DNA from: Planctomycetaceae bacterium
Lineage (GTDB): Bacteria; Planctomycetota; Planctomycetia; Planctomycetales; Planctomycetaceae
Reading direction: 5' to 3'
DNA: 33,589 bases
Assembly: GCA_021732845.1 (NCBI GenBank)
Contig: JAKFUF010000161.1
Coordinates: 1-33,589 of the forward strand
Shown: positions 15,233-23,584 of the stretch, one piece after another
Layout of the letters: each line of letters begins with the position of its first letter
How positions within the stretch are numbered: the stretch's first letter is position 1
Position numbers and translations under genes: made by a program
Notes under the pieces: model-generated
What the model was told of the DNA's origin: nothing
Database searches by the model: none
Seen by the model: only the letters and a program-made list of their open reading frames with translations

Positions 15233-16108
15233 CTACCTGGCGCGGGTCTCGCGCTTCTTGTCTTGAAAGAGTGCCTGGTCTGCCGTTTCCCATGTCTGGG
15301 TCCCGGATGTGCTGCCATCCAGGGCGGCGATTCCGAAGGACATCGAGATGTTCGCCTCTTTGAGAGATGCCCGCAGCCGCTGCTGCAGGAGCGTCGCCGA
15401 TTTTTCCGGGCATTGGACCGCCAGAATGGCAAACTCGTCGCCGCCGGTGCGGGCCACCAGATCCGTAGCCCGCATGGCTTTCTGAAAAATCTCAGCGACC
15501 TTCTGCAGCAACTGGTCCCCAGCGAGATGTCCGTGTTGATCGTTGACCGCCTTGAGATTGTCGATGTCAGCGGCGATCAGCATGGAAACCGTTCTATGTC
15601 GGCGGCAGTGCGCGTGTTCGCGGGCCAGCCCTTGTTCCCAACCTCGGCGGTTGAGCAGTCCCGTGAGTGGATCGGTCTGGCTAAGTGTTTCAGTCTGACG
15701 GACTTTGCTTTCCAAACTGACAATTTCGCCCAGCATCCGCCCCAAAAGCTGGGCGAGCGGTTCGCACTGGCGGTAGGCACCGGGCGAAAGGTCACAGTGA
15801 TGCACACCCGCGATGACTGCGACCACCTCGCCGCCCACCTCAATGGGCACACGCACCATGGCAAAATGAACCGGGCCATCTTCTTCGGTCTGGAACGGAG
15901 AGGGACGGATCGGGTCGAAACATTCCATGGGAACTGCGTTACCGCAGACCAACTCGTTTTTTTCACCAGCGACGGCAATGAACTGAAAGTGTTTGGCGAC
16001 GAATTGAGCGACCAGCCAGTAATCCAGCGCAAGGGCTTCCTGCAGTTGATTCACGATGGCCGGAGCCAACTCGATGAAACTGGCCGGGAGCTTTGTCGGG
16101 ATCGTCAT
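15233..16108 (-). CDS. Diguanylate cyclase (GAF-like sensor plus GGDEF domain)
   Basis: 291 residues, no transmembrane segment. Residues about 15-135 look like a GAF-type sensor domain (QFIAVAG...VPIEVGGEVVAVIAGVH). The GGDEF domain (about 140-288) starts at TDPLTGLLNRRG, has the metal-binding D181 (AADIDNLKAVND) and an intact active site GGDEF (222-226). An RxxD motif (R213-D216) sits exactly five residues before it, the product-inhibition I-site, so c-di-GMP synthesis with feedback control is expected. The ATG at 16108 overlaps the hydantoinase stop codon as ATGA, so translation of the two is probably coupled; starting further upstream would lie inside the hydantoinase gene. Confidence 0.92.
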   Translation of the reverse strand: MTIPTKLPASFIELAPAIVNQLQEALALDYWLVAQFVAKHFQFIAVAGEKNELVCGNAVPMECFDPIRPSPFQTEEDGPVHFAMVRVPIEVGGEVVAVIAGVHHCDLSPGAYRQCEPLAQLLGRMLGEIVSLESKVRQTETLSQTDPLTGLLNRRGWEQGLAREHAHCRRHRTVSMLIAADIDNLKAVNDQHGHLAGDQLLQKVAEIFQKAMRATDLVARTGGDEFAILAVQCPEKSATLLQQRLRASLKEANISMSFGIAALDGSTSGTQTWETADQALFQDKKRETRAR

Positions 16109-19100
16109 GAGGGAATTCCGTAGCCTCCACCACCGGGAGTTTCGAGAGTCAGACAATCGCCCGCGTCTACCGCGAGCTGCACTTTTCCGCCGAGGTCAAT
16201 CAATCCGCCTTTGGAGGCGGCTTTCTCCAAGGAGTTTCGCCCCAGCGTACCAGGCCGCCCGCCTTCCAAACCGAAAGGCGCGTACGGCCCGCGACGTTCG
16301 GACAGAATGGACACCCGGAGCGGACGCAGAAACTCTAGCCGCCGAACAATCCCGTCGCCACCCTTGAAGGCCCCCTGCCCGCCAGAGCCCCGGCGGATCG
16401 AGAATTCGTGGACGCGCACGGGATAGCGGCGCTCGATCACTTCGGGATCCGTGAGCCGCGTGTTCGTCATGTGTGTATGCACGGCGTCCGCCCCGTGGCT
16501 CTGCGGCGTGGCGCCGCTGCCGCCGCAAATCGTTTCGTAATAGCCGAAGGTCTCGTCGCCGAACGTCAGATTGTTCATCGTGCCCTGGCTCGCCGCGGCA
16601 ATGCCCAGCGCGCCGAGCAGCGTGTCCACCACGCGCTGCGACGTTTCGACATTGCCCCCGACCATCGCAGCGCATTGTGCCGGATCGGGATGCTCCGGCG
16701 GATTGAGCAGACACTCAGGAAGCACAATCTTGACTGGCTCCAACACACCGCTGTTGAGCGGAATATCCTCATTGATCAGACAGCGAAACACATACAAGAC
16801 AGCCGCCGTCACAATCGCCCGGTTGGCGTTCAGATTGGCCTTCAAGACCGGCCCTGTGCCGGTGAAGTCCACCGTTGCCGTGTCGCCCGCAATGGTGACC
16901 GCCACGGCAATGGGCGAGCCGTCGTCGAGATGGTCGGTTCTGGAATACACGCCATCGGGAATGGCTGCCAAAGCCATCCGCATCTTTCGCGCGGCGGCAT
17001 GCTGAATGTGCTGCATGTACGCTTCGACCACGGAAAGCCCATAGCGGGAGACCAACTCCTGAAGCTGCCGCGCGCCGCTGGTGTTGGCCGCGGCTTCCGC
17101 GGAAACGTCGGCCAGGTTGTCCCGCACCGAGCGCGTCGGATAGGGGCTGCGGGTCAACAGGTCGCGCAGCGCGGCTTCGCGCGACTGTCCACCGTCGACC
17201 AGTTTGAAGTTCCGGATCAAGACCCCTTCCTCGCCGAGGTTCTTGGAGAACGGCGGCATGCTGCCCGGAACGATTCCGCCAATCTCGGCGTGATGCGCGC
17301 GGCTGGCCGTCAAAAACAGCATCCGTCCCGTCTCCGCATGATGCACCGGCGTGATGACGGTGACATCCGGCAGATGCGAGCCACCGCGGTACGGATCGTT
17401 TGTGACAAACACATCCCCCCGCTGAATGACCGGATTGTCTTTCAGGATCCGCTTGACCGTCTCACTCATCGCGCCCAGGTGGACGGGAATATGCGGCGCG
17501 TTGACAACGAGATCACCCGTTGGAGAGAAGATCGCGCAACTGAAGTCGAGCCGCTCTTTCACGTTGGTCGAGAAGCTGGTCCGTTGCAGCGTGATCCCCA
17601 TCTGCTCGGCAATCGACGCGAACAGGTTGTTGAAGATTTCCAGCATGACCGGGTCGGCCTCGGTCGAAATGGGAGCCACGGTCCGCCCCAGATCGGTCAG
17701 CAGGAGTTCACCGCCGGCCAGAATTTTGGCACGAAACCCCGGATCCACAATCACCGTCGAACTCGGCTCGCACACAATCGCCGGGCCGGACAGTTCGTCT
17801 CCCGGATGCAACTGTTCCCGCAGGTACACCCCGGTTTCTTGAGCCACACCCTCGAACCAGGCGGACGTCATCTCAACCGGCCGTGGCTCACGAAACGTCT
17901 CTGTCCGCTGGGTCTCGGGCGGGTCGGGAATCCGCCCGATGACCTCCACGCGGGCCGCCGTGATCTCGATCGCGCGGCTCTCATGTTTGTAACCGTACAA
18001 CTGTTGGTGCAGTTCGACGTACCGGGCCGCATAGTTTGCATCGGCAGGAGCGGGGACATTGATCGTCGCTTCGATCCCCTGGTAGCGCAGGTCGAGCGAC
18101 CGCAACGGCGCGGCGATCTGTGCGGCGGGAATCCCCTCGGCAGCAACTTCGTCGGTGGCTTCGGCTTCCAATCGTGCAAACAACGGCTCCAGTTCGGCCA
18201 GCGTTTCCGCCGAGCAGGGTTTGAGAACAGCCTGCACGCGAAAGCGGCGGATGTCGGCCAGGCCAATGCCGTACGCACTCAACAAGCCCGACCAGGGATG
18301 TGACAGCACCTGCCGGATCCCGAGTTCGCGAGCCACGGCGCAGGCGTGCTGCGCCCCGGCGCCGCCGAACGTCACCAGCACATACTCGCGCGGGTCGTAG
18401 CCACGGGCGACGGAGATGTTGCGAATGGGCCGAACCATGTTGGCATTGGCCACTTTCACAAATCCCTCGGCCAGTTCCAGCGGCGTGTAACGGCGACCGT
18501 CGACGGCAGCGGCGATCCGGTCACACAGCCCGTGGAGCCGATCTTCGACGGCCCGCCGGTCGAGCACAAAGGGAAACCGGTCTGGCAAAATCTTGCCGAG
18601 ATACAGGTTCACGTCGGTCACCGTGAGCGGGCCGCCGCGGCCATAACACGCAGGACCGGGATTGGCCCCCGCGCTTTGCGGACCAACCGTCAGCTTCACG
18701 CCGTCAAAATCGCAGACACTGCCGCCGCCCGCCGCCACCGTTTCGACGGCGAGCATGGGGGCCACGACGCGGACGCCCGCCTTGCGCGTCTCGAATTCCA
18801 GTTCGTAGCGGCCATCGAAGCGGGAGACATCGGTGCTGGTGCCACCCATGTCGAAGCCAATCGACTTCTCAAACCCCGCCCGCTGCGCGACGCGCGAAAA
18901 GCCGATGACGCCCCCGGCCGGACCGGAGAGGATGCTGTCCTTCCCGACAAACCGGTCGGCATCCACCAGGCCGCCTGCCGAAGTCATCAGCCGCAGGGTG
19001 CTGCCCGGCAGCGATTTTCGCAGCGACTGCACATACTGCCGCAGAATAGGGTTGAGGTAGGCATCGACCGTGGTGGTGTCGCCGCGGGAGACGATCTTGA

Positions 19101-19908
19101 TCAGCGGAGAGAGCCGGCTGGAGGTGCTGATTTCGGTGAAACCCAGTTCCCGCGCGACGCCTTCAACAATCTGCTCATGGTCCGCATGCGCGAAGGAATG
19201 CAGCAGGCAGATCGCGAGCGACTGGATTCCGGCCTGCTGCAATTCGTCGAGCTGTTGGCGAACAATGTTTGGATCGGGAGCCTTGAGAACCGCGCCATGC
19301 ACATCGACCCGTTCATCGATCTCGATGACGCGTTCGTAGACCGGCTCGGGTTTGACGATCGCCAGATCGAACAACCGGGGCCGGTCCTGATTGGCGATCT
19401 TGAGGACATCGGCAAAGCCGCGCGTGGTGACGAAACCGGTTCGGGCACCGCGGCGGGTCAAGAGGGCGTTGGTGCCACGGGTCGTTCCCAGTCGCACCGA
19501 AACCACCGGAATGGCCTGAGCCTGCGGCAGTCCCAACAGCGTGCGGATGGCCAAAATCGGGGCTTCTTCGCCGGCGGACAACTCGTAGGATGCTCCAACG
19601 TCGAGAGTCTCCGGGAGCGGCGCGGCGGTGGTCAGCCGACCCTGTTCCGCGTCGAACGCCGTCACCTCACTGGAAAACACGGGCTGTCCGAGCCGGTCGA
19701 GGATCTGCACCTGGTAACCAGTCCAGAAGTCTGGGGCATTGCCGATCCGGCGGGGGTCGGAGAACTGCACGGGAGATGAGACCGCGCCGACCTGTCCCTT
19801 CGTGACGCCGGAACTCAACACCTTGCAGGTGACAATCTGGTCATCGGGCCGCCGCGCCAGGCAATCCGTGAAGGTGCCGCCCACATCGATCCAGAACTCC
19901 CAGCCCAT
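16105..19908 (-). CDS. Fused 5-oxoprolinase / hydantoinase (HyuA-HyuB type)
   Basis: About 1267 residues, close to the eukaryotic single-chain ATP-dependent 5-oxoprolinase (about 1290). The HyuA half begins with the ASKHA ATP-binding motif WIDVGGTFTDCLARRPDD (about 6-23) and contains SIGFDMGGTSTDVSRFDG and VTFGGAGAQHACAVARELGI. The HyuB half starts near residue 750 (PVMLEIFNNLFASIAEQMG, then FSTNVKERLDFSCAIF) and ends in the glycine-rich ETPGGGGYGIPS. Family enzymes open 5-oxoproline or hydantoins using ATP; the related acetone and acetophenone carboxylases are separate subunits, so the fusion favours 5-oxoprolinase. The ATG at 19908 was chosen: it sits at the start of the conserved domain after a purine-rich stretch, while the ATG at 19932 lies inside a repeat arm. 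The diguanylate cyclase gene overlaps its stop codon by four bases. Confidence 0.92.
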   Translation of the reverse strand: MGWEFWIDVGGTFTDCLARRPDDQIVTCKVLSSGVTKGQVGAVSSPVQFSDPRRIGNAPDFWTGYQVQILDRLGQPVFSSEVTAFDAEQGRLTTAAPLPETLDVGASYELSAGEEAPILAIRTLLGLPQAQAIPVVSVRLGTTRGTNALLTRRGARTGFVTTRGFADVLKIANQDRPRLFDLAIVKPEPVYERVIEIDERVDVHGAVLKAPDPNIVRQQLDELQQAGIQSLAICLLHSFAHADHEQIVEGVARELGFTEISTSSRLSPLIKIVSRGDTTTVDAYLNPILRQYVQSLRKSLPGSTLRLMTSAGGLVDADRFVGKDSILSGPAGGVIGFSRVAQRAGFEKSIGFDMGGTSTDVSRFDGRYELEFETRKAGVRVVAPMLAVETVAAGGGSVCDFDGVKLTVGPQSAGANPGPACYGRGGPLTVTDVNLYLGKILPDRFPFVLDRRAVEDRLHGLCDRIAAAVDGRRYTPLELAEGFVKVANANMVRPIRNISVARGYDPREYVLVTFGGAGAQHACAVARELGIRQVLSHPWSGLLSAYGIGLADIRRFRVQAVLKPCSAETLAELEPLFARLEAEATDEVAAEGIPAAQIAAPLRSLDLRYQGIEATINVPAPADANYAARYVELHQQLYGYKHESRAIEITAARVEVIGRIPDPPETQRTETFREPRPVEMTSAWFEGVAQETGVYLREQLHPGDELSGPAIVCEPSSTVIVDPGFRAKILAGGELLLTDLGRTVAPISTEADPVMLEIFNNLFASIAEQMGITLQRTSFSTNVKERLDFSCAIFSPTGDLVVNAPHIPVHLGAMSETVKRILKDNPVIQRGDVFVTNDPYRGGSHLPDVTVITPVHHAETGRMLFLTASRAHHAEIGGIVPGSMPPFSKNLGEEGVLIRNFKLVDGGQSREAALRDLLTRSPYPTRSVRDNLADVSAEAAANTSGARQLQELVSRYGLSVVEAYMQHIQHAAARKMRMALAAIPDGVYSRTDHLDDGSPIAVAVTIAGDTATVDFTGTGPVLKANLNANRAIVTAAVLYVFRCLINEDIPLNSGVLEPVKIVLPECLLNPPEHPDPAQCAAMVGGNVETSQRVVDTLLGALGIAAASQGTMNNLTFGDETFGYYETICGGSGATPQSHGADAVHTHMTNTRLTDPEVIERRYPVRVHEFSIRRGSGGQGAFKGGDGIVRRLEFLRPLRVSILSERRGPYAPFGLEGGRPGTLGRNSLEKAASKGGLIDLGGKVQLAVDAGDCLTLETPGGGGYGIPS

Positions 19909-19932
19909 CCGCCCAACCCCCTGAATAGCCAT

Positions 19933-19987
19933 GCGTGATTCCGGAACACCACCAACGAGATCCGCGACAGGTGTCTCGGAATCACGC
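19933..19987. repeat. Inverted repeat element, family B copy 2
   Basis: Arms GCGTGATTCCGGAACACC (19933-19950) and GGTGTCTCGGAATCACGC (19970-19987) match at 16 of 18 positions around a 19-base loop ending GATCCGCGACA. It sits just upstream of the hydantoinase start and downstream of the HEPN gene, so it could act at the end of one transcript or in the leader of the next. Confidence 0.8.
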
Positions 19988-20076
19988 AATTTTATGTGGT
20001 GCCAAATCCTGAGAACCGCAGGCTGAGTATAGACGTGGTGGATGAATTCGCAATTGGCACAGGGCGGATCAGATGT

Positions 20077-20646
20077 TCACAATGGCAGTGCCTGTAGCAG
20101 CGCGCTTGCCCGGTCGTACACATCGTCTGGATCCAGCCGATCCACCTCCGATGGTTTGGTCCAATAGCGGCCGTGACCGACCCAGTGGCGAGCCTTCAGG
20201 CATTCACGAAACCTTCCGACAAGATGGTTGTCGACGACCCCAGTCTCTTTCAAAACCGCGAGAATCCCCTCTTCGTCGAAGTTGGGACGGTCTCGTTTCT
20301 TATTCGAAAGTGTCTTGTGCCAGTCCCGGTAGGCGACTGAAAGAGCATGCTTCTGCTTATCGCGAACTCGACGGAAATAATCGATTTTTATCGTGGCTTC
20401 GGCGCTTGCCACGAGATTAAGCACTGTAAGCCGCGCCAATTCACGCAGCTCGGTTTCATGAAATGCTTCAATCTCTCGCACACCCATGCCAATAAACCGC
20501 GCGGCGACGGGCACGCCGGTCAGGATTGCTGCCTTCGCGATCGCTCGCCGGTCCGAAAGCGCGTCAACGACCCCGCGCTGCCAATCGAGAACCTCATCCA
20601 GCGTCTGCGGTTCGGCAGACGGTGGAACGATGGGTGCCAGCGGCAT
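20077..20646 (-). CDS. HEPN-like protein with an Rx4H motif
   Basis: 189 residues, mostly helical. The stretch KARHWVGHGRYW (151-162) contains R153-x4-H158, the HEPN ribonuclease signature (R-x4-6-H), in the (A/N)-H-G-R-Y-W setting I recall from a group of uncharacterised bacterial HEPN proteins. HEPN proteins act as RNases in toxin-antitoxin, abortive-infection and CRISPR-linked systems, so an RNA-cutting toxin or effector is plausible but not shown. It begins three bases after the stop codon of the gene at 20650-21105, so the two form one operon. The local base composition looks less GC-rich than the neighbouring hydantoinase gene, which hints at acquisition from elsewhere. The ATG at 20646 is the first in frame. 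Confidence 0.72.
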   Translation of the reverse strand: MPLAPIVPPSAEPQTLDEVLDWQRGVVDALSDRRAIAKAAILTGVPVAARFIGMGVREIEAFHETELRELARLTVLNLVASAEATIKIDYFRRVRDKQKHALSVAYRDWHKTLSNKKRDRPNFDEEGILAVLKETGVVDNHLVGRFRECLKARHWVGHGRYWTKPSEVDRLDPDDVYDRASALLQALPL

Positions 20647-20649
20647 GTG

Positions 20650-21105
20650 CTAGTCCCGCATCACAAGCTGGAGCACCTCGGCAAGTGCCGTCTCGTCCAA
20701 CGGCACCACAGTCAGCTTCGGCTGGCGTGATTGCAAAAATCCCCACGTCGAATCCGGCTGCAGGAGAAGAACCGCCTCACTCCGTTCGCCCAGCACATCG
20801 ACCCGCCCGCGGGCGCCCGCGATGTTCCTCCCTTGAGGCGAGAACCTGACCTGTTCGGAACCGATCATGAGCTGAAGGTCATCGACCGAATACGTTCCGA
20901 TGTAACTCTCCGTCAATTGCTTTCCTTGTCTGATCGCCTGCACGGTCTTGGCACCGCTGGCCTCAGCGAGCATTTCTTCAATCTGGTCATACAGGGACCG
21001 CACCGCCGCGATGTACTCATCCCGGCGCTGGTTCCAGTTGATCTGCGGGCTGCCATCCGATTGCTTCTGTTTTCTTTCAAGGAGTTCGACAAGTTTCTGA
21101 TTCAT
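20650..21105 (-). CDS. Partner protein of the HEPN gene, function unknown
   Basis: 151 residues. The first half is helical and charged (about 1-62, QRRDEYIAAVRSLYDQIEEM). The second half looks like a small beta domain: SYIGTYSVDDLQLMIGSEQV, then RFSPQGRNIAGARGRVDVLG (88-106), a stretch I recall from uncharacterised bacterial proteins but cannot name. No catalytic residues or DNA-binding helix were recognised. The ATG at 21105 has GGAGG about nine bases upstream, which fixes the start over a longer frame from 21177. It is the first gene of a two-gene operon with the HEPN protein, the position often held by an antitoxin or regulator. Confidence 0.65.
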   Translation of the reverse strand: MNQKLVELLERKQKQSDGSPQINWNQRRDEYIAAVRSLYDQIEEMLAEASGAKTVQAIRQGKQLTESYIGTYSVDDLQLMIGSEQVRFSPQGRNIAGARGRVDVLGERSEAVLLLQPDSTWGFLQSRQPKLTVVPLDETALAEVLQLVMRD

Positions 21106-21443
21106 CGTCAGGCTCCTCCAAGGGCGTTCCAGATGATCGTCAATTCTAGCGACGGACAGCCGATGGCTTAAATCCATCCATGCCGACCGGTTAAGAGAAA
21201 TTCATCATTTTTCTGCCGTGCATTCGCCCGAGATTGCGTAAAATGAGGTTCTTGAATGAGCGTGTCTCCTTGGTGTGCGAGTTTCGCAGACTGAAGACAC
21301 TTCCCTCACGAACACCGAATCTGATCATGACCGTCAATCTCGATGCGTTGCCGTCGGCTGCAAAGCCTGCTATGTCACATGAATCGTGGTCGCCCGCCGC
21401 CATCGTCCCGCCCAGGGATTCACAGAACCGGAGGACCAAGGAC
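21106..21443. other. Divergent intergenic region
   Basis: 338 bases between the divergent HEPN operon and the two-component operon. TAAAAT near 21239 could be a -10 for the plus side and TAGAAT (minus strand, near 21145) for the other; neither has a good -35, so I do not call promoters. An open frame continues in phase into the response regulator from 21234, but it has no ribosome-binding site and no receiver-domain similarity before 21444. Confidence 0.4.
21430..21434 (+). promoter_or_regulatory. Ribosome-binding site deciding a GTG start
   Basis: GGAGG lies nine bases before the GTG at 21444, where the receiver domain begins. In-frame ATGs at 21327 and 21372 have no comparable signal. Confidence 0.65.
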
Positions 21444-22115
21444 GTGGATCTGTTGATCATTGAAGATGACCTGGTGATTGGCAAATCGCTCACCAAGGGG
21501 TTTCAAGAGGCGGGCTACGGCTGCACCTGGGTGAAGGACGGTCTCAAGGGGCTGGAACTCGCCGCGCAGCAGCAGTGCGATGTCATCGTGCTGGACTTGA
21601 TGCTACCCGGGAAACCGGGTCTCGAGGTGCTGCGTGAACTTCGCGCGACCGGTTCGCGGACCCCGATCGTCCTGGTGACAGCCTTGGGAACCGTCGAGGA
21701 ACGCGTGGCCGGGCTGCAGGCTGGTGCCGATGACTACGTCGTCAAGCCGTTCGCCTTTTCGGAATTGATGGCACGCGTGGAGGCGGTGACCCGCCGCACG
21801 GCCACCCGGCCGTCTCCCACGCTGCAGTCGGGCGACCTCTGTCTCGACCTGGCGACGCGCCGGGTCACCCGCGACAGCAAGGAGATCGACCTGACCCCCA
21901 CCGAATTCAGCCTGCTGGAGTTCCTCATGCGACATGCCGGACTGCCGGTCACCCGCCGCATGTTGTGCGAGCATCTATGGAACTCCGACTGGGAGGGAGC
22001 GACGAATGTCATCGAGGTGCATATCAACCGGCTGCGGGGCAAGGTCGACCGGGGCTTCGAGAAGCCATTGATCCAGACGATCCGGGGCCGGGGTTATGCC
22101 GTCAAAGCCACTTAG
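21444..22115 (+). CDS. OmpR/PhoB-family response regulator
   Basis: 223 residues from the GTG at 21444, the usual family length. The receiver domain has the acidic pair in IIEDD near the N-terminus, the phosphoacceptor aspartate in VIVLDLMLPG, the switch threonine in LVTALG and the lysine in DDYVVKPF. The winged-helix DNA-binding domain occupies the C-terminal 100 residues, with DLTPTEFSLLEFLMRH, TRRMLCEHLW, NVIEVHINRLRGKVD and IQTIRGRGYAV. It overlaps the start of the histidine kinase gene by 20 bases, so the pair is cotranscribed and probably translationally coupled. Its target genes are unknown; members of this branch often control metal or envelope stress genes, but nothing in the window confirms that. 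Confidence 0.93.
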   Translation: MDLLIIEDDLVIGKSLTKGFQEAGYGCTWVKDGLKGLELAAQQQCDVIVLDLMLPGKPGLEVLRELRATGSRTPIVLVTALGTVEERVAGLQAGADDYVVKPFAFSELMARVEAVTRRTATRPSPTLQSGDLCLDLATRRVTRDSKEIDLTPTEFSLLEFLMRHAGLPVTRRMLCEHLWNSDWEGATNVIEVHINRLRGKVDRGFEKPLIQTIRGRGYAVKAT

Positions 22116-23514
22116 GTTGTTCGTTGGGTCCCTCCGCTTTCGCCTGACGCTATGGAACACCGCCACGCTGCTTGTCGTGGCGGTGATTTCATTGCTGGTG
22201 CTGCGTGAAGCCGTGCGGCTCACACTCTGGCGGGAAGCGGACGCCCAGTTGCTGGAAGACGCGAACGAAATCGAACAGGCGATCGAAGCCTATTATCCCG
22301 ATTTGGACGAGATCCACCGGGAATTGAACCGCAAGGCAAGCACGCACACACACCGTGGCTTGTTTGTCCGGATCTACGATGAGAATCTCAACAGCAAGTG
22401 GGCGAGCATCAACCTCCCCACGGTGCTTTATCCCGTCGAACTGCTCAAGTCGGGACGCAAGCCAGTCAGTGCCGGGCAGCATCGGATGGTGCATTTTGAA
22501 CTGCATCGTCCGGGTGTTCCCCGCTGGAGTGTGCGCGTGGGCACATCCTTTGAGCCACTGGACGCCTACGTGGCGCAGCTCACCCGGCTGATGGCGACCG
22601 TCGGCGTGCTGGTGATGGTCGTCGCCCCCATCGGTGGGTACTGGCTGGCGGGCCGGGTCACCAGCCCCCTCAAGGAAATCATCAACACCACCGAACATTT
22701 GCGGCCTGGCAAGCTGGAACAGCGGCTGACAATTCGCGGCACGCACGACGAGCTGGACCGCCTGTCGGCCACCATCAATGGGTTTCTGGACAGGATTGCC
22801 GCCTACATCCGCCAAAATCGCGAATTCACAGCCAATGCGGCCCATGAACTGCGGTCACCGCTGACCGCCATTCAAAGCTCCCTCGAAGTGGCCCTGACCT
22901 CCGACCGGTCGACGGCGGAGTACCAGGAGTTGCTGGCGGAGGTGTTGGACGAGTGCGAAAACCTCCGCGTCCTCGTCAATCACCTGCTCCTTCTGGCCGA
23001 GAGTGACGCCGGACGCCTGAAAATCGACAAGAAGCTCATCAAACTCGACCAGGTGGTACGCCAGGCCTGTGACATGTTTCAGGCGGTCGCTGAAACGGCA
23101 GATGTGTCGCTGCGCATCATCCGGCTGGATCCGGCCGAATGCGGCGGACACGCCGGCAGCCTGCGGCAGGTGATCAACAACGTGATCGACAATGCCATCA
23201 AATTCACCCCGGCGGGAGGCAATGTCCGGGTGTCGGTCATCTCGCTTCCCGATGAGATCGAACTGCGCGTGGAGGATTCAGGGATCGGCATTCCTGCCGC
23301 CGACCTGCCGTTCATCCTGCAGCGGTTTTATCGCGGAGACAAAGGACGCGAACGCGTCCACCGTGGCTCGGGCCTGGGGCTCAGCATTTCGGACTCCATC
23401 ATCGCCAGCCACAACGGACGAATTCGCATCGAGAGTCCGCCCGGTGGCGGCACCACGGTCACGGTGAACCTGCCCAAGCGGCCCGAGGGTGACGAGGCGA
23501 ACCGGTCGGAGTAG
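22096..23514 (+). CDS. Membrane sensor histidine kinase
   Basis: 472 residues. Two transmembrane helices (about 21-37 and 165-186) flank a periplasmic sensor domain of about 125 residues rich in charged and aromatic residues. A HAMP domain follows (about 187-240). The dimerisation domain has H250 in FTANAAHELRSPLTAIQ. The ATPase domain has the N box VINNVIDNAIKFT (359-371), G1 box DSGIGIP (394-400) and G2 box GSGLGLS (424-430). All catalytic motifs are intact. The layout is that of CusS/PcoS-type kinases, but the sensor domain gives no ligand. It starts inside the end of the response regulator gene and is surely its partner. Confidence 0.94.
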   Translation: MPSKPLRLFVGSLRFRLTLWNTATLLVVAVISLLVLREAVRLTLWREADAQLLEDANEIEQAIEAYYPDLDEIHRELNRKASTHTHRGLFVRIYDENLNSKWASINLPTVLYPVELLKSGRKPVSAGQHRMVHFELHRPGVPRWSVRVGTSFEPLDAYVAQLTRLMATVGVLVMVVAPIGGYWLAGRVTSPLKEIINTTEHLRPGKLEQRLTIRGTHDELDRLSATINGFLDRIAAYIRQNREFTANAAHELRSPLTAIQSSLEVALTSDRSTAEYQELLAEVLDECENLRVLVNHLLLLAESDAGRLKIDKKLIKLDQVVRQACDMFQAVAETADVSLRIIRLDPAECGGHAGSLRQVINNVIDNAIKFTPAGGNVRVSVISLPDEIELRVEDSGIGIPAADLPFILQRFYRGDKGRERVHRGSGLGLSISDSIIASHNGRIRIESPPGGGTTVTVNLPKRPEGDEANRSE

Positions 23515-23518
23515 TGGG

Positions 23519-23552
23519 GATTTTCGATTTTCGATTTGTGATTTTCGATTGG
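23519..23552. repeat. GATTTTCG tandem repeat
   Basis: AT-rich units (GATTTTCG, GATTTTCG, ATTTGT, GATTTTCG) stand out from the GC-rich surroundings in the 70-base gap between two convergent genes. Confidence 0.55.
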
Positions 23553-23584
23553 ATGGCAGGGCACGGTTGCCCAACAGGCGCGTT

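Noticed and set aside
16408-19779. Two long plus-strand open frames (631 and 477 codons) opposite the hydantoinase gene
   Set aside because: They mirror codon bias of the GC-rich gene on the other strand, have no recognisable domain and no ribosome-binding site.
23519-23552. Possible CRISPR-like array
   Set aside because: The units are 6-8 bases and directly adjacent, with no spacers and no cas genes nearby.
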